Origin: Oopsacas minuta
Taxonomy: Eukaryota > Porifera > Hexactinellida > Lyssacinosida > Leucopsacidae
NCBI GenBank assembly: GCA_024704765.1
Contig: JAKMXF010000365.1
Coordinates: forward strand, 310,001 to 374,000
DNA: 64,000 bases
Direction of reading: 5' to 3'
The notes below the pieces were generated by a model. The model had not been told where the DNA came from. It saw only the letters and a program-made list of their open reading frames with translations, and ran no database searches. Shown here one piece after another: positions 52,238-63,454 of the stretch. Within the stretch, counting starts at the first letter, position 1. Each line of letters opens with the position of its first letter. The position numbers were made by a program, and so were the translations under genes.

Positions 52238-55200
52238 TTATGTCTTGAGGATGCCCAACATGCGTAGCTTCATCCGAATTGAACCTAGTTCTTTCATCAC
52301 CTCCTCAAGTCGGAACTCTATGTCCTCTCTCTTCTGTCTGGACTGACGACTGGTACGTCCTGACCCTCTATTGAGAGCAGATTCTAACAGCTGTTTCTCA
52401 CTTTGAAGGTTGTCATACATTTCTTCTATTTCTGATACTTTGTCTAAACAGCTGGATCTTGAGCTCTTTGTATAAGGCTAATAGATAAGTTAGATTGCTT
52501 AAAGTACAATACTGTGCGTGTAAAGTAAATAATCACAAACCTGTGATTTGTGGAAAGGGTTCTGGTCTAATGACATCAACAATTTGTATTTCTCTTCATC
52601 AGATATACCATTTACTGTCCCTCCCTCATTCTCTTCTGTTATCCAAGTCATCCTCTTACGAGGCTCGGAATGTGGTGTCATCAGTTTGACACGTTCATGC
52701 TGAGCAGATGACATACTCTCCTTAGGGTATGTAATATCAAACGAACAGTTTAGCTTCTCTTCTATAGGAACACAGCTATAAATAGATCCATATATGTTAT
52801 AAAGTTGTACTTACTGTGAGATGAGGAGGTGTGTGGTCTCCTGTCATAATCTCCTCTATAGGGAGTAGTTTCTGACCGTCTAGACAAAGGTTCGGGATAA
52901 TCACTCTCTGAGTCAGAGGGCCAGACGTGAGCTGGGGCTGTTGTTCTAGTGCTGGAGGAAGATGGAGGGTCTGCTAGTATAGAACTCGTTCTAACCTCGT
53001 GAGGAACATCTGGAGATATGTCAGTCCAGTGACGGGAATAGCTAGAGGCAGAGGTACGTGGGTACGTGGATGGCGAGTCGATCTGAGGAGATGGGGGATG
53101 GTATTGGAACTTAGCAACATCTGACTGTCCCTGGAATGTAGTCTGCATTGAGCCGAGATTGTGGAGTCTAAATCAAATAAAAAATTCTCAAAAGTAGAAA
53201 TATAATTCAATCATCAAAACCTCACCTATTGTTAGTATGTTGTAAATGACGGATATCTTCCTCCTGTCGCATAATAGTCCGCTTATAGTTATCTTCCATA
53301 GACTCATACTTACTGACAGCAGCTTTAAGATTACCTAGCTCACTCTGTCTGTCTCGTGACTCCTGTTCTAGCTCTGAAATGAAAGTTTGTTTCCTTCCAA
53401 GTTCTGTCTGAGTCATACGAAATTCTTCTAGCAGGCGATCAAACTTATTTTTCTGATTATCATACTCCTCTCTGAGTCTGTTATACTCATCTTTAAACTT
53501 CTCATTCTCCTGATGGAAAATATGTTGTTATATTATGAATTAATTCAATTAATATCTACTGTATACCTGGATTAGCTGATTCCTTACTCGTAGCATATCC
53601 TGTTCGCGTCTCTGTTTATCAGCTTGTAACTCAGTCTGTATCCTCTGTAGCTCTTGGTTGTATAATTCTCTCTCTCGTATTCTATCCTTACCTAGTACAC
53701 TAGCATCCTGCTGAGACTGTACTAGAGCTGCTTCAGCAGACCTAGCTCTAGTGTCTAAGCTATTGATGAGAGCTTCTTGCTGACTCAGTTGTAGGCGTGA
53801 TGAGTCCAAACGTTCCTATAAAATAATTAGCTGATATGCAGCTGAGAGAGTATACTAGCTCAGTTTACCTGGAATACATTAATCATTTTATCAGCAGCAT
53901 CTAGCTTCTTGTATAGTTCACTAGTCTGGGAATTAGCTTCATCCTTTAGTTTACACTGTTGAGTGAGTCCCTCTACACGTCTCTCCAGCTGAGTTACATG
54001 CTGTCTAGAGCTTTCTAATTGTTGGTGTTGTAATTGGTTGTATTGTTCTAACTGACTATTCTTCTGATCTTGTTCACTTCTTATACGAATCATGCTATTT
54101 AACTCTTGCTCATATCTCTACAGTAGTATAAATTAATAATACAGCTATAAGCCATCATGTATGTAAGAGCTTACATGCTCCTTAGCTCCCATACTGTCCA
54201 CCTTATCCAGTAGAGTAGCGCATTTCTCTTCCAGCTGTATCTTAGCTGTCTGTAACATCTGTTCTCTCTTCTTCAACAGGTCTAACTGTCCGAGTATATC
54301 CTCTGATGGCTGTACAGTATTGTTATGTGTTCTTTGATGGAGTGTAGAGTTAGTGCTCTGATTAACTTGAGGTAGTTGGCAGAGAGAGTAATGTGGGTTG
54401 AGTGTAGGAGTGGGATTATCCTTTATCTATGATGTTATAAAATTAACTATGTATAATGTTGATATCATAGCATAACATACTGTATCTTGCTGGTCATTAT
54501 ATCCTATAGTCTGAGGAGTGGGAGTAGTAGTGAGAGAATGAGGTATTGGGGCTATCACCCCAGGAGGCAGCTGGTTAACTGTTTGAGGACCACACACTAA
54601 GTTAGGAGGATCAGATTGGGTAGATTGAGGGAGGGGGAATGTAGCTACATGTTGAGATGATGTGATCATTGTAGCCTAATAATAATACATGTATAATAGA
54701 TAATTAGTTTAATAGAATTAACTATAATAATTACTTGTGTAGGATAGTTATTCTCTCTAGCATTATAATCAGCTTGATTATCACTAATAGTAGGTTGAGA
54801 AGATAGGTGCATTAGGGAAGGAACAGATAAAGATTTAGAAAGAGATATTCTCTTCTCTTCGTTGTCCCTCCTGTATGGTATGGTGTGCATGTCATCCATC
54901 GTCATGACAGGCTGTTGACTGACAGGTTCTATACTGTATGTATTCAATTTGAAATTCTGCTTTTGAGTCTCATCCTGAGGGATAGCAAGTTGAGACTCAG
55001 AGGGATAAACAGCTGGTTCTTGTGTAATAATCAGCTGATTGAGGAGAGACAGGAACTGATCTGTCGACATGTTCCTGCTAGGAATTGTAGGGACAGGAGT
55101 AGGGGAGATAGGTAAGTGAGCGGGTCGCTCTTCTGTAGGAGAAGTGAGTACCTAATGAATATACTAAAATCCTATATAATACAAATACCCATCAATATAT

Positions 55201-55387
55201 CTACCTGTATTCCTGAGTATGGGTTATTTAATGGTAATTCATTTAGCAATGAATCACAGTTAATAGCAGATTCCTCAGTCAGTTTGTTAGAAGCAGGAAT
55301 AGTAATATTCTCTCTAACAGATATCTTTAGTTCTGTATTCATTACTGTATTGTAAGGACTCATACGAGAGTTGCGCTCACCGTCCAT
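52238..55387 (-). CDS. Ten-exon coiled-coil protein, possibly MPHOSPH9-like
   Basis: Joined from ten exons: 55387-55205, 55151-54735, 54675-54481, 54426-54175, 54117-53869, 53815-53567, 53509-53226, 53167-52815, 52761-52541 and 52477-52238; 880 residues, all phases agree. The N-terminal 330 residues are disordered, Ser/Pro/Gln-rich. A long coiled coil follows (about 340-650: EELKK-, EQDQ-, SRQHVTQLERRVEG, AALVQSQQDASVLGKDRIRE). Next comes a Ser/Pro/Arg-rich segment, then HSEPRKRMTWITEENEGG and the C-terminus KVSEIEEMYDNLQSEKQLLE ... VMKELGSIRMKLRMLGIL. That last pattern resembles the end of M-phase phosphoprotein 9, a centriolar protein. The assignment is from memory of the family and tentative; the gene model is firm. 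Confidence 0.65.
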
Positions 55388-55576
55388 TGGAATCCAATAT
55401 AATTATATACCAGCTAATGAAATTTTTATTTGTGGATTTTTGTTGGCATTTATCTGGAGGGATACTAAGCAAATTCAAAAGCAAGACTTATGCGTAATAT
55501 AAATCCATAAATAAAATACACAACAACCTTTGGAAAATCTACGAGCTGTGTAGCATTATAAATTAAGAGAATAAAC

Positions 55577-57684
55577 TCATGGAGCAATAAGGAGAGATGA
55601 GAACTCCCAATATTGAGTAGGGGTATCTTGACAAGTTTCAAGAACCACAAAAGTGTTGTCTGGGGATCTAGTGAAGCATTTGTTACCATTTAGCAGTTTA
55701 ACAGTATGTTCACTCAAATCCCAAGCACACTCAGGTTTATCAGAGCAGAATGTTATCAAGAGATTCGTGAATGTACCATCTGCACAGAGACAAGCATTCT
55801 CATTCTTTATTTCGTGTTTGTCACTTGTCATCCAATTCTGGTTACCACCCTCTCCGTGACAAGGGTAGAGACCAACTGTAGACCCATGACTAGTATGTCC
55901 CAGTGTGTCCAAACAGTAATTATCTGGAAAATAAATTATTTGAATATTTCTATGAATATGCAAAATTCTAAGACCAACCAATATTCTTAATAACTCCTAT
56001 TCTCTGGTCGGTAGACGGCAACATTTCAGGATAAATATTCTCAAGATACCATCTGAATGATTTACAGTTGAGATCAGCTCTGAGTTTCTTGCGTTCAGTT
56101 AAATCTCCGGCTGGAAAACCTCTAGCCCCAGGTCTAGCTGCGTAATAATACTCTTTGTAACTGGAAAATATATAAAGTAGTAGTATTAACTAGCAAAATA
56201 TCATGGAAATATTACAAACCCATCCATCCAGACCTCTGCTGCTCTCTTAGTGTTTTTAGTGTAGGTAGGACCATTACCTTCTGGAAAGGTGTATGGATGT
56301 TTCTTCCTGAACACGTGACCCACACGAGAGCAAGGGATTATCTCTACTGCTCCGTGACATTGCCAGACACGAAACGAAATTTCAAAGTTCTCTCCTCCCC
56401 ATATATCCATATCCTTATCATAAGAACCTATATCGAAAAAATAGTTCCTTTCTACAGAAAATAGCCCTCCAGCGATCATAGGGGTAGAAATAGGATCTAT
56501 TGATGAGAGGCGATTCTGCTTGTCTCTATTTGTCAATGTATCCCACTTAAAATGGAGATTCCAGTCAAATCCGCCCTTCAGTTCAGAAGATGCTGAGATA
56601 TATCTAAATACATGTATAGTCAATGAAATATTATGTAAGGATTGTAAGTTTAAAATATCCTACAATTAGAGCACGAAAATAGTGTATTATTGTAACACGT
56701 ATGTCAGGTTTTTAGGATAACCTCTTCTAGTACTAGAAGAGATATCTCTATCTAATGGATGAATCAGCTATCATTTGCATAACCTTCCTACTATATGACA
56801 CATTATATTGCAATAGCTATTGGAGAATGTAAGATTTTAATGCTTACTTGAAATTATCCATACTAATGATATCAATTATGGGAGATACGATAATATTCCT
56901 CTTCTCCACTATTCTTTGTAGAAGAGGTTGTAACCATACAGGACTACATTCACAGTGACTATCCAGGAATGTAAGAACAGGAGCTGTAGCAGCATTAGCC
57001 CCCATGACTCTAGCACGAACTAAACCTTCCCGTTTCTCAGTTCGGATTAATTGAACCTTTGGAATTGTGAGTAGTAATCTAATTGAATGAAACCGATATT
57101 ATTAAACTCAATTGGTGTGTGTGAATTAGTTTGTCGTTTATAAACTAAATAATATGAACATACCTTCCTGTCTCAATGTCATCAGAGAAATCATCTACCA
57201 GTATAATCTCCTTGATAAGCTCAGGAGGACTTCTATCTAAGATGCTAACTACTGTTCTTAGGAGGGTAGAACGAGCTTCGTTATGATAACATATAACAAC
57301 AGAAGTGGCAGGAAGACCTGCAATTTGATAATTCTGTATTTTACATTGGACCTGCCTCTGGTCAGATATCTGTCTGCCAGCTGGTATATCATCAGATACT
57401 TCTTGATTGAATGCATTCTTACCGTATGGATCTTGTCCTGGTTTTATTCGAGTGCCATCTATATAGCTCTTCTCATCAAAATACATTAAATTACCAAGGT
57501 TAAAAGGGCCTTCTGCTTCTGGAGAGTCAGGGTTTCGTTGTAGTAAAGGGTTTTGCCGGAGATCATCTGGGAAGTGAAGATAAGGGTCTGTAGTAGACGG
57601 AATAAACAGCCATAACGTTAGAGTAGTGAGGAGTAATATTGATATTATTATGCATGATGTCAAAAATCGGAATAATTTCTTCAT
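55577..57684 (-). CDS. Polypeptide N-acetylgalactosaminyltransferase (GALNT)
   Basis: Starts mucin-type O-glycosylation in the Golgi by transferring GalNAc to Ser/Thr. Five exons, 57684-57164, 57078-56848, 56603-56220, 56160-55979 and 55923-55577, give 554 residues. Type-II anchor at about residues 8-29; stem; catalytic domain with [20 protein letters not shown], the metal-binding DSH (213-215, [14 protein letters not shown]), [11 protein letters not shown] and [14 protein letters not shown]-terminal ricin lectin domain with QNW and QYWEF repeats and paired Cys. The exon-4 donor is an unusual GTTGGT, forced by frame and by the next conserved block DNYCLDTLG. The start codon lies 208 bp from that of the divergent chitin synthase. 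Confidence 0.92.
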
Positions 57685-57892
57685 AGTTTTACTGTCATAA
57701 GTATCAGAATTGGTTCATTGAACTTATAATATGAATAACTATTTGTGGTGGATCTATAATCTAAATAATAATAATAATATACAAAGCAAATTAACGTAAC
57801 TCGAGACATAATTTTAGTAAAATATTAGATAGTTAGATATAAATAGTAGATAAGACTGTTTAGTTATATTATAGTAATATTTAGCTAAAATA

Positions 57893-60800
57893 ATGGCTGA
57901 GGAAACTAAAAGCATTACGAATGAAAGGTTAACAGAGATACGGAAACTTCCCAAACTCCCTGAGCCGAAAGATAACGAGCTTGATAACATTGATAGAGAT
58001 CAGCCAGAACTACAGAAGCGGGTATACACAGTACTAAAATGGTTAGTAGGATGGTCACTGTTTGTCTGTATGCTCGCAAGCTTGATCTTAAACCAAATGA
58101 CGCTAGCTAAAACAATATCATTATTAAATATAGCAGAAAAGGAAAATCATAAGATGAAGGGATTCGTGATGTTAATGTTCATTATACTGGTTCCTAATCT
58201 ATTCAATGCTGTTCGTTGTTATCTAGTGGGGACATTCTCGAAAACCGCTACAAGCTATCCCTGGCCTAACAGGAATTCTCTAATCATTGGTGTATCTGTT
58301 TCTATCCTAGAAATACTGTGTATTGTGGAGATTCTGTTCTTCTCTGGTCCTCATCTAGAACCTGACATATTCTTGTTGCTATTAGCTGGTACCTTCTCTA
58401 CTACTATACTACTACAATTACGTTATATCTGCAAACAAGACGTGAAGGACAATATGGGTATTCGTGCTGTAAAGAGTTGTATGCTAATTGTATCATTCAT
58501 CGTACATACAATGGCTATATTAGGAATTCTTGCTGTATTGATAGCTGCATGTGTTAAGGGAGTAACAGGCAGTGGAAATGAGGCTGTTAAAATTTCATCT
58601 CATGTATTGCTGATAGCCAGTTTGTTCATTCTCTCAGTATTATGGAGTCCTAATATTCAGAATCTGACAATTCAACCTAATCTCAAGTTCAAAACTCTCA
58701 AAGACGCGTTGTTCCTTGAATTTGTAGAGACAAAGGGTGCTGAGCGGGGCATGCAAGCCAATGCCAGATGGAAAGGAGGAATGATCTACTCGTGCGTTAA
58801 ATTCTTCACATTCCTGTTTATAGCTCCTGTAGCCTTCTTCTTGCTTAATATAAAGGAAACCAGCATTAGTAATTTTTGCACAGATACCTATTGTGCGTTC
58901 GACCTTAAAACTGACCTATCATTTGTACTCGCTGTAAATATCCTTCTTGCATTACTTGTCTACGCTATGGGATATATGGCATGTAGTATCCGTTCACAAC
59001 AAATAGGTTTCTTCATACCGTTAATCCTCAGCACTCCCTTAACTGTATTCTTAATTAACTTAATGCAGTCATGGGAGACCTGGCCAAACATAACTCATAC
59101 CATGCTTTCTAACTATACAAACAGCTTTAATACTGTCAACATGGTCACATATCGTAGTGTAATGAATGTAACCATTATCTTGTTGGGCATAGCACTATTG
59201 GCTACACCGCTTACATACACATACACATTCTTCAAGAATTCTAAAGTAGTAATGGCAACAGATGATCTACTCTTCCACCTCCCATCCTATAACCCTATAT
59301 TCCTAGCTGAATACTTCCTACTGAATAGACGAGTAGAAAGAACAATGTTATCAAAAATTGATGGACCATTTGCAAAGCCTAAAGATTACGATAATGCATA
59401 CATCTTCATCTGTTCAACCATGTACCATGAAAGTGAGAAGGAAATGAGGAATTTGTTGCTCTCTATCAAATCGGTAGCAGATGCAGCGGCGAGCGGTTTC
59501 CTAAAACAAAAATTTGAATCACACATATTCTTTGACGGTGCTAACCAAGGTAATGATCTTAATCTCTATGCTATGAGGTTAATATCCTTGTTGGAGGAAT
59601 GCTTCGATGTAGGACTAGAGGATGGCAGGAAGAGATATACTCCATATGGTATTCAGTTAGCATGGGTAGTGTCCGAACAGTTAAGGTTTGTCATTCATTG
59701 CAAGAATGGAAAGAAAGTAAAGAACAAAAAAAGATGGTCTCAAGTGATGTACATGTATTACACACTATTCTATAGAATACCTAGAGATAACCATGTTGGT
59801 GACCAGGAAGATAATTACGAGAGGACTTTCATATTGACAACTGATGCAGATATAGTGTTTACTCCTGAATCAGTGAAGAGTCTGATAGAAATGCTATCTA
59901 GAGATCGTACAGTGGGAGCAGTATGTGCCAGGACCCATCCCCTAGGTTCAGGTCCTATAGTCTGGTATCAAATATTCGATTATGCAGTAGGTCATTGGTT
60001 CCAAAAGGTAGCTGAAAATATATTAGGATCCGTGTTGTGTTGTCCAGGATGTTTCTCTCTGTTCAGGGCGAGTGCATTGAAAGATGTAGTACAAATATAC
60101 GCGGGTAATGTTTCGCTAGCCAAAGATTTCCTTACAAAAGATATGGGGGAAGATCGTTGGCTGTGTACGCTACTGGTTCAGCATGGATGGAGGCTGGAGT
60201 ATTGTGCAGTGTCTGAGAACTTTACATTCTGTCCTGACCATTTCGAAGAGTTTTATAAACAGAGAAGACGATGGATACCTTCTACACTAGCTAACCTATT
60301 CGAACTGGTGTCTAGTGGTTCTCGTATTGTCAAGAAAAATAACTTTATCAGTTATTTGTTCGTATTCTATCAGATCCTAAACATCATATCGACTATACTC
60401 TCTCCAGGTTCTGTGATCATTGTGCTAGTAGGAGGGTTAGCAGTAGCTTTGCAAATCAATCAGTATATCATACTAGTGGTACAACTGGGTATAGCTGGAG
60501 CATTCATGTTAACGTGTTTGTATACGTCACAGAAAACGCAATTAAATACAGCAAAAATCCTAACAGGAGTATACGCGTTCATGATGGCAGCTGTAGTGAT
60601 AGGGTTATTCGGGCAGGGAGCTGTATCAGTGAAGGAAAGCATTGACCAGTACTATTCGAACAAGAATATTACAGATTACGAGGAAAAATATCTTGAAGGA
60701 ACGCTCACATCATTCACGACCATCTATCTAGTGTTTCTAAGTATAATGTACACGATAGCTGCTATACTACATCCTTTTGAAGCTTATCAGGTTTTGAATT

Positions 60801-62266
60801 TCGTTTGGTACCTCATTTGTTTACCATCAGGATATTTGCTGTTGATTGTCTATTCATTCTGTAATCTTACTGACAGGAGTTGGGGTACACGCGAAGCAAC
60901 TGTTGGCTCAGATACCAAACCATTATCCCATTACTTCAAACTAATGAGAGATTACGTCATACTGCTCTGTACAAAATGTTGTATGAAACCACAAAAAGAA
61001 GAAGTCAAGCCTATCAAAGCTGTACAGGAAAAACCAGAAATACCCATTGAGCCTGTAACAAAGATGGAGGAAGAAGTGAAAGAGAAAGGATATCACTATA
61101 GGAGGGAGGTTGATAATCCATGTCTAGTGAGTGTAATGCCAGGGAAGAAGAATCATTTGTCTGTTGAACAGTTCTTGGACAAATTCGGACTGTCAGAGTA
61201 CGCAAACAACTTCTATGAACACGGTTATGAGAACTTAGCATTAACCACAAAATTGAACAAAAGTGACTTAAATATTATGGGTATAACCAAACGTGGTCAT
61301 GTGCTGAAAATCCTGAAAGCATTAAAGGAAATCTACGTATTCGAGGCTGAGATACCAGCACACATACCAACAGGCATTTATGAATGGTTAAAGATGTTAT
61401 GCGTACCAATAAAATACGGAGAAGTGCTAACTCAAGAAGGTTACGGGTTCAAATGTGATATCGAGAATTTGATAGGAATGGAAGAACAAGAATTGATAAA
61501 TATGGGAATAACAAAACGGGGTCACCTACAGAGATTCAAAGTTGGACTCAAAAAGCTTGAATACCCAACAGCTGATGAATTGCTCTTAAGACATGGACAT
61601 GAGTATTTGGGAAAACTCGACGATATGCCTCAAGGAGATTTCGAGGATGAGGACATTTTCTGGTATAAACTCAGGGATGAAATATTAAAGGTTGATACCT
61701 CAGTGTTTCAAGCAAAACAAGAAGCAAAATTGAAATCAAATCTAGAAGAACTGAGGAACAATTATCTCTTGGTGTTGATTGTAGCAAATTCTATCTGGTT
61801 ATTGGGATTCTTTCTCCTAGACTCAGTGCAGTTTTCAGTTTTGAGAATCGAAGGGAAAGTTAACCTAATAGGAATGATATTTGTATTGATATACGGAGCT
61901 ATCTACTTCATCCAATTCATCTGCTTGCTCCTGCATAGAGTTTACACCCTGATGCATTTCGTAGCAGACGCGCAGTACTTCCCTAGAAAGCGAGTGCAAG
62001 TAAAGAGGAGAGATCCGAGATTTAAGAACCATACAGGAAGCGATCTTAACAAGACAGACAGGACAGAAAGCGTTATGAGTGATGATCAGAACCTGTTTCT
62101 ACAGAGACATAGCAAAATGGTAGAATTCAGTTCTGCAGACAGAACACCATTACTATCACCGTTAACAGAAAGAGGGACCTCCACTAACTTTGGCAGCATA
62201 CCCATAGAACAATCTACAGTCTTGGAAACTAGCTTCATGCCAGGAGCATACCACGTCATCAAGTAG
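57893..62266 (+). CDS. Animal-type chitin synthase with two C-terminal SAM domains
   Basis: A 1457-residue single-exon membrane enzyme polymerising UDP-GlcNAc into chitin. It has an N-terminal bundle of about nine helices, a cytosolic glycosyltransferase-2 domain (about 480-830) with TDADIVF (Asp651, Asp653), the acceptor motif EDRW (753-756) and the product-channel motif QRRRW (790-794), then a second helix cluster. Two SAM domains follow (about 1087-1150, VEQFLDKFGLSEYANNFYEH; about 1160-1222, GIYEWLKMLCVPIKYGEVLT), each ending in MGITKRGH. Two more helices and a 100-residue Ser/Thr-rich cytosolic tail end the protein. SAM-bearing chitin synthases are known from several animal lineages; SAM domains may drive oligomerisation. 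Confidence 0.93.
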   Translation: MAEETKSITNERLTEIRKLPKLPEPKDNELDNIDRDQPELQKRVYTVLKWLVGWSLFVCMLASLILNQMTLAKTISLLNIAEKENHKMKGFVMLMFIILVPNLFNAVRCYLVGTFSKTATSYPWPNRNSLIIGVSVSILEILCIVEILFFSGPHLEPDIFLLLLAGTFSTTILLQLRYICKQDVKDNMGIRAVKSCMLIVSFIVHTMAILGILAVLIAACVKGVTGSGNEAVKISSHVLLIASLFILSVLWSPNIQNLTIQPNLKFKTLKDALFLEFVETKGAERGMQANARWKGGMIYSCVKFFTFLFIAPVAFFLLNIKETSISNFCTDTYCAFDLKTDLSFVLAVNILLALLVYAMGYMACSIRSQQIGFFIPLILSTPLTVFLINLMQSWETWPNITHTMLSNYTNSFNTVNMVTYRSVMNVTIILLGIALLATPLTYTYTFFKNSKVVMATDDLLFHLPSYNPIFLAEYFLLNRRVERTMLSKIDGPFAKPKDYDNAYIFICSTMYHESEKEMRNLLLSIKSVADAAASGFLKQKFESHIFFDGANQGNDLNLYAMRLISLLEECFDVGLEDGRKRYTPYGIQLAWVVSEQLRFVIHCKNGKKVKNKKRWSQVMYMYYTLFYRIPRDNHVGDQEDNYERTFILTTDADIVFTPESVKSLIEMLSRDRTVGAVCARTHPLGSGPIVWYQIFDYAVGHWFQKVAENILGSVLCCPGCFSLFRASALKDVVQIYAGNVSLAKDFLTKDMGEDRWLCTLLVQHGWRLEYCAVSENFTFCPDHFEEFYKQRRRWIPSTLANLFELVSSGSRIVKKNNFISYLFVFYQILNIISTILSPGSVIIVLVGGLAVALQINQYIILVVQLGIAGAFMLTCLYTSQKTQLNTAKILTGVYAFMMAAVVIGLFGQGAVSVKESIDQYYSNKNITDYEEKYLEGTLTSFTTIYLVFLSIMYTIAAILHPFEAYQVLNFVWYLICLPSGYLLLIVYSFCNLTDRSWGTREATVGSDTKPLSHYFKLMRDYVILLCTKCCMKPQKEEVKPIKAVQEKPEIPIEPVTKMEEEVKEKGYHYRREVDNPCLVSVMPGKKNHLSVEQFLDKFGLSEYANNFYEHGYENLALTTKLNKSDLNIMGITKRGHVLKILKALKEIYVFEAEIPAHIPTGIYEWLKMLCVPIKYGEVLTQEGYGFKCDIENLIGMEEQELINMGITKRGHLQRFKVGLKKLEYPTADELLLRHGHEYLGKLDDMPQGDFEDEDIFWYKLRDEILKVDTSVFQAKQEAKLKSNLEELRNNYLLVLIVANSIWLLGFFLLDSVQFSVLRIEGKVNLIGMIFVLIYGAIYFIQFICLLLHRVYTLMHFVADAQYFPRKRVQVKRRDPRFKNHTGSDLNKTDRTESVMSDDQNLFLQRHSKMVEFSSADRTPLLSPLTERGTSTNFGSIPIEQSTVLETSFMPGAYHVIK

Positions 62267-62606
62267 TATGTTTAGTAAAAGGAGATGTAATAATAGTTAG
62301 AGAAAGCTGTAATAGGTTTTGAAGAGTTAAAATGTTCGTAAATAGTGTAGATAAGTTGTATTTGTTTTATTAAATATAAATATATTACTGCTATAATACT
62401 TCAGAGCTAACATACGTAAACAGAGTAGAAATGGTACAATCTAACCTCACAAAAGTGGAACGAATTCACAAAATGTATTTATCAGTGAAATCAGAATCTA
62501 ACTATTCAGTGACCAGATACACACTGGCTTCTACATAAAAGAAATTGTGGTTCTTGATAACCCGAGTTTTAGTATAAATTTATAACTATTATCTAAAAAT
62601 GTTACA
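62267..62606 (+). other. Spacer chitin synthase-hypothetical gene
   Basis: 340 bp on the same strand between the chitin synthase stop and the next start. Tandem AT-rich words near 62370 include a possible AATAAA-like signal (attaaatataaatata). Nothing else supported. Confidence 0.5.
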
Positions 62607-63209
62607 ATGGATTCAATACTATTACAATGGACAGAATATCTAGCCTATCCTTATTATGAAACGGTGGATGATCTAGAAATGTTCAGATCAGGCTGGTTAT
62701 ACAATATAATACTAATGAGGATCACTGATAAAATGTAAGTTAATAACTCACATATATAAATACCCTCTTATAAATATTATAGCGTAGAAGATGAAGTACT
62801 GGCATTACGGAAACAAACCAGTTTAGTCAATATAGAAAAGGTTAGCGAATAAAGTAAAAGTAAGTCTACGAGATATAATACTGAGTTTACTAACTGTAGG
62901 CTATCATAATTGCCAAAGTGTTGACGCTACCTGTCCCATTCAGAAAGGAAGATATCTCTACAGTGAGAATTCAGAAGCTAGAAGCATTTCTACTCATACT
63001 ATATAGCTACCATAAGACAAGTAAGTAGTATGCTAATAGTGGACAAAATATACGTTACGGGTGAGTGTATTTATCTAGATAGATGTCTAACAAGTGATGA
63101 GATTGCCTTGACAGAAGCAGAACAGACAAAGAAGAGGAATATACAGAAAGCAGAGCAAAGACAATTAGGCAGAACTCAACCAGCGGGTAGGACATGCAAC
63201 CTCCAATAA
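62607..63209 (+). CDS. Four-exon protein of unknown function
   Basis: Too broken by introns to show as a long open frame. Exons 62607-62734, 62783-62840, 62900-63020 and 63079-63209 join in frame (donors AT|GTAAGT, AAG|GTTAGC, CAA|GTAAGT; acceptors TATAG, TGTAG, TCTAG) to 145 residues. The product starts MDSILLQWTEYLAYPYYETV, DDLEMFRSGWLYNIILMRIT, continues through a helical hydrophobic middle (LEAFLLILYSYHK) and ends in a basic Gln-rich tail (TEAEQTKKRNIQKAEQRQLG). The first part has the spacing of the short CH-like (Hook/NuMA) microtubule-binding domain, but that is only a guess. Phase agreement across three introns supports a real gene. Confidence 0.6.
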
Positions 63210-63454
63210 TATCTGTTCGTACAATTTAGTACAATATAATGATATTACAAATGAATTGCAATGCTATGAAATATTAGGGTAGTATTAATTATAATACGTC
63301 TTACGTCACAAACTAAACACAGTAGAATATTAGTTTTGACCCAATTCTGTTCACAAATGCTATCACCAACAAGTTGTATAACAATAATAGTATAGCATGA
63401 TAGTAGGATATATTAGCTAGATAGAGAATATATTAATATATACCTTGTAGTGGA

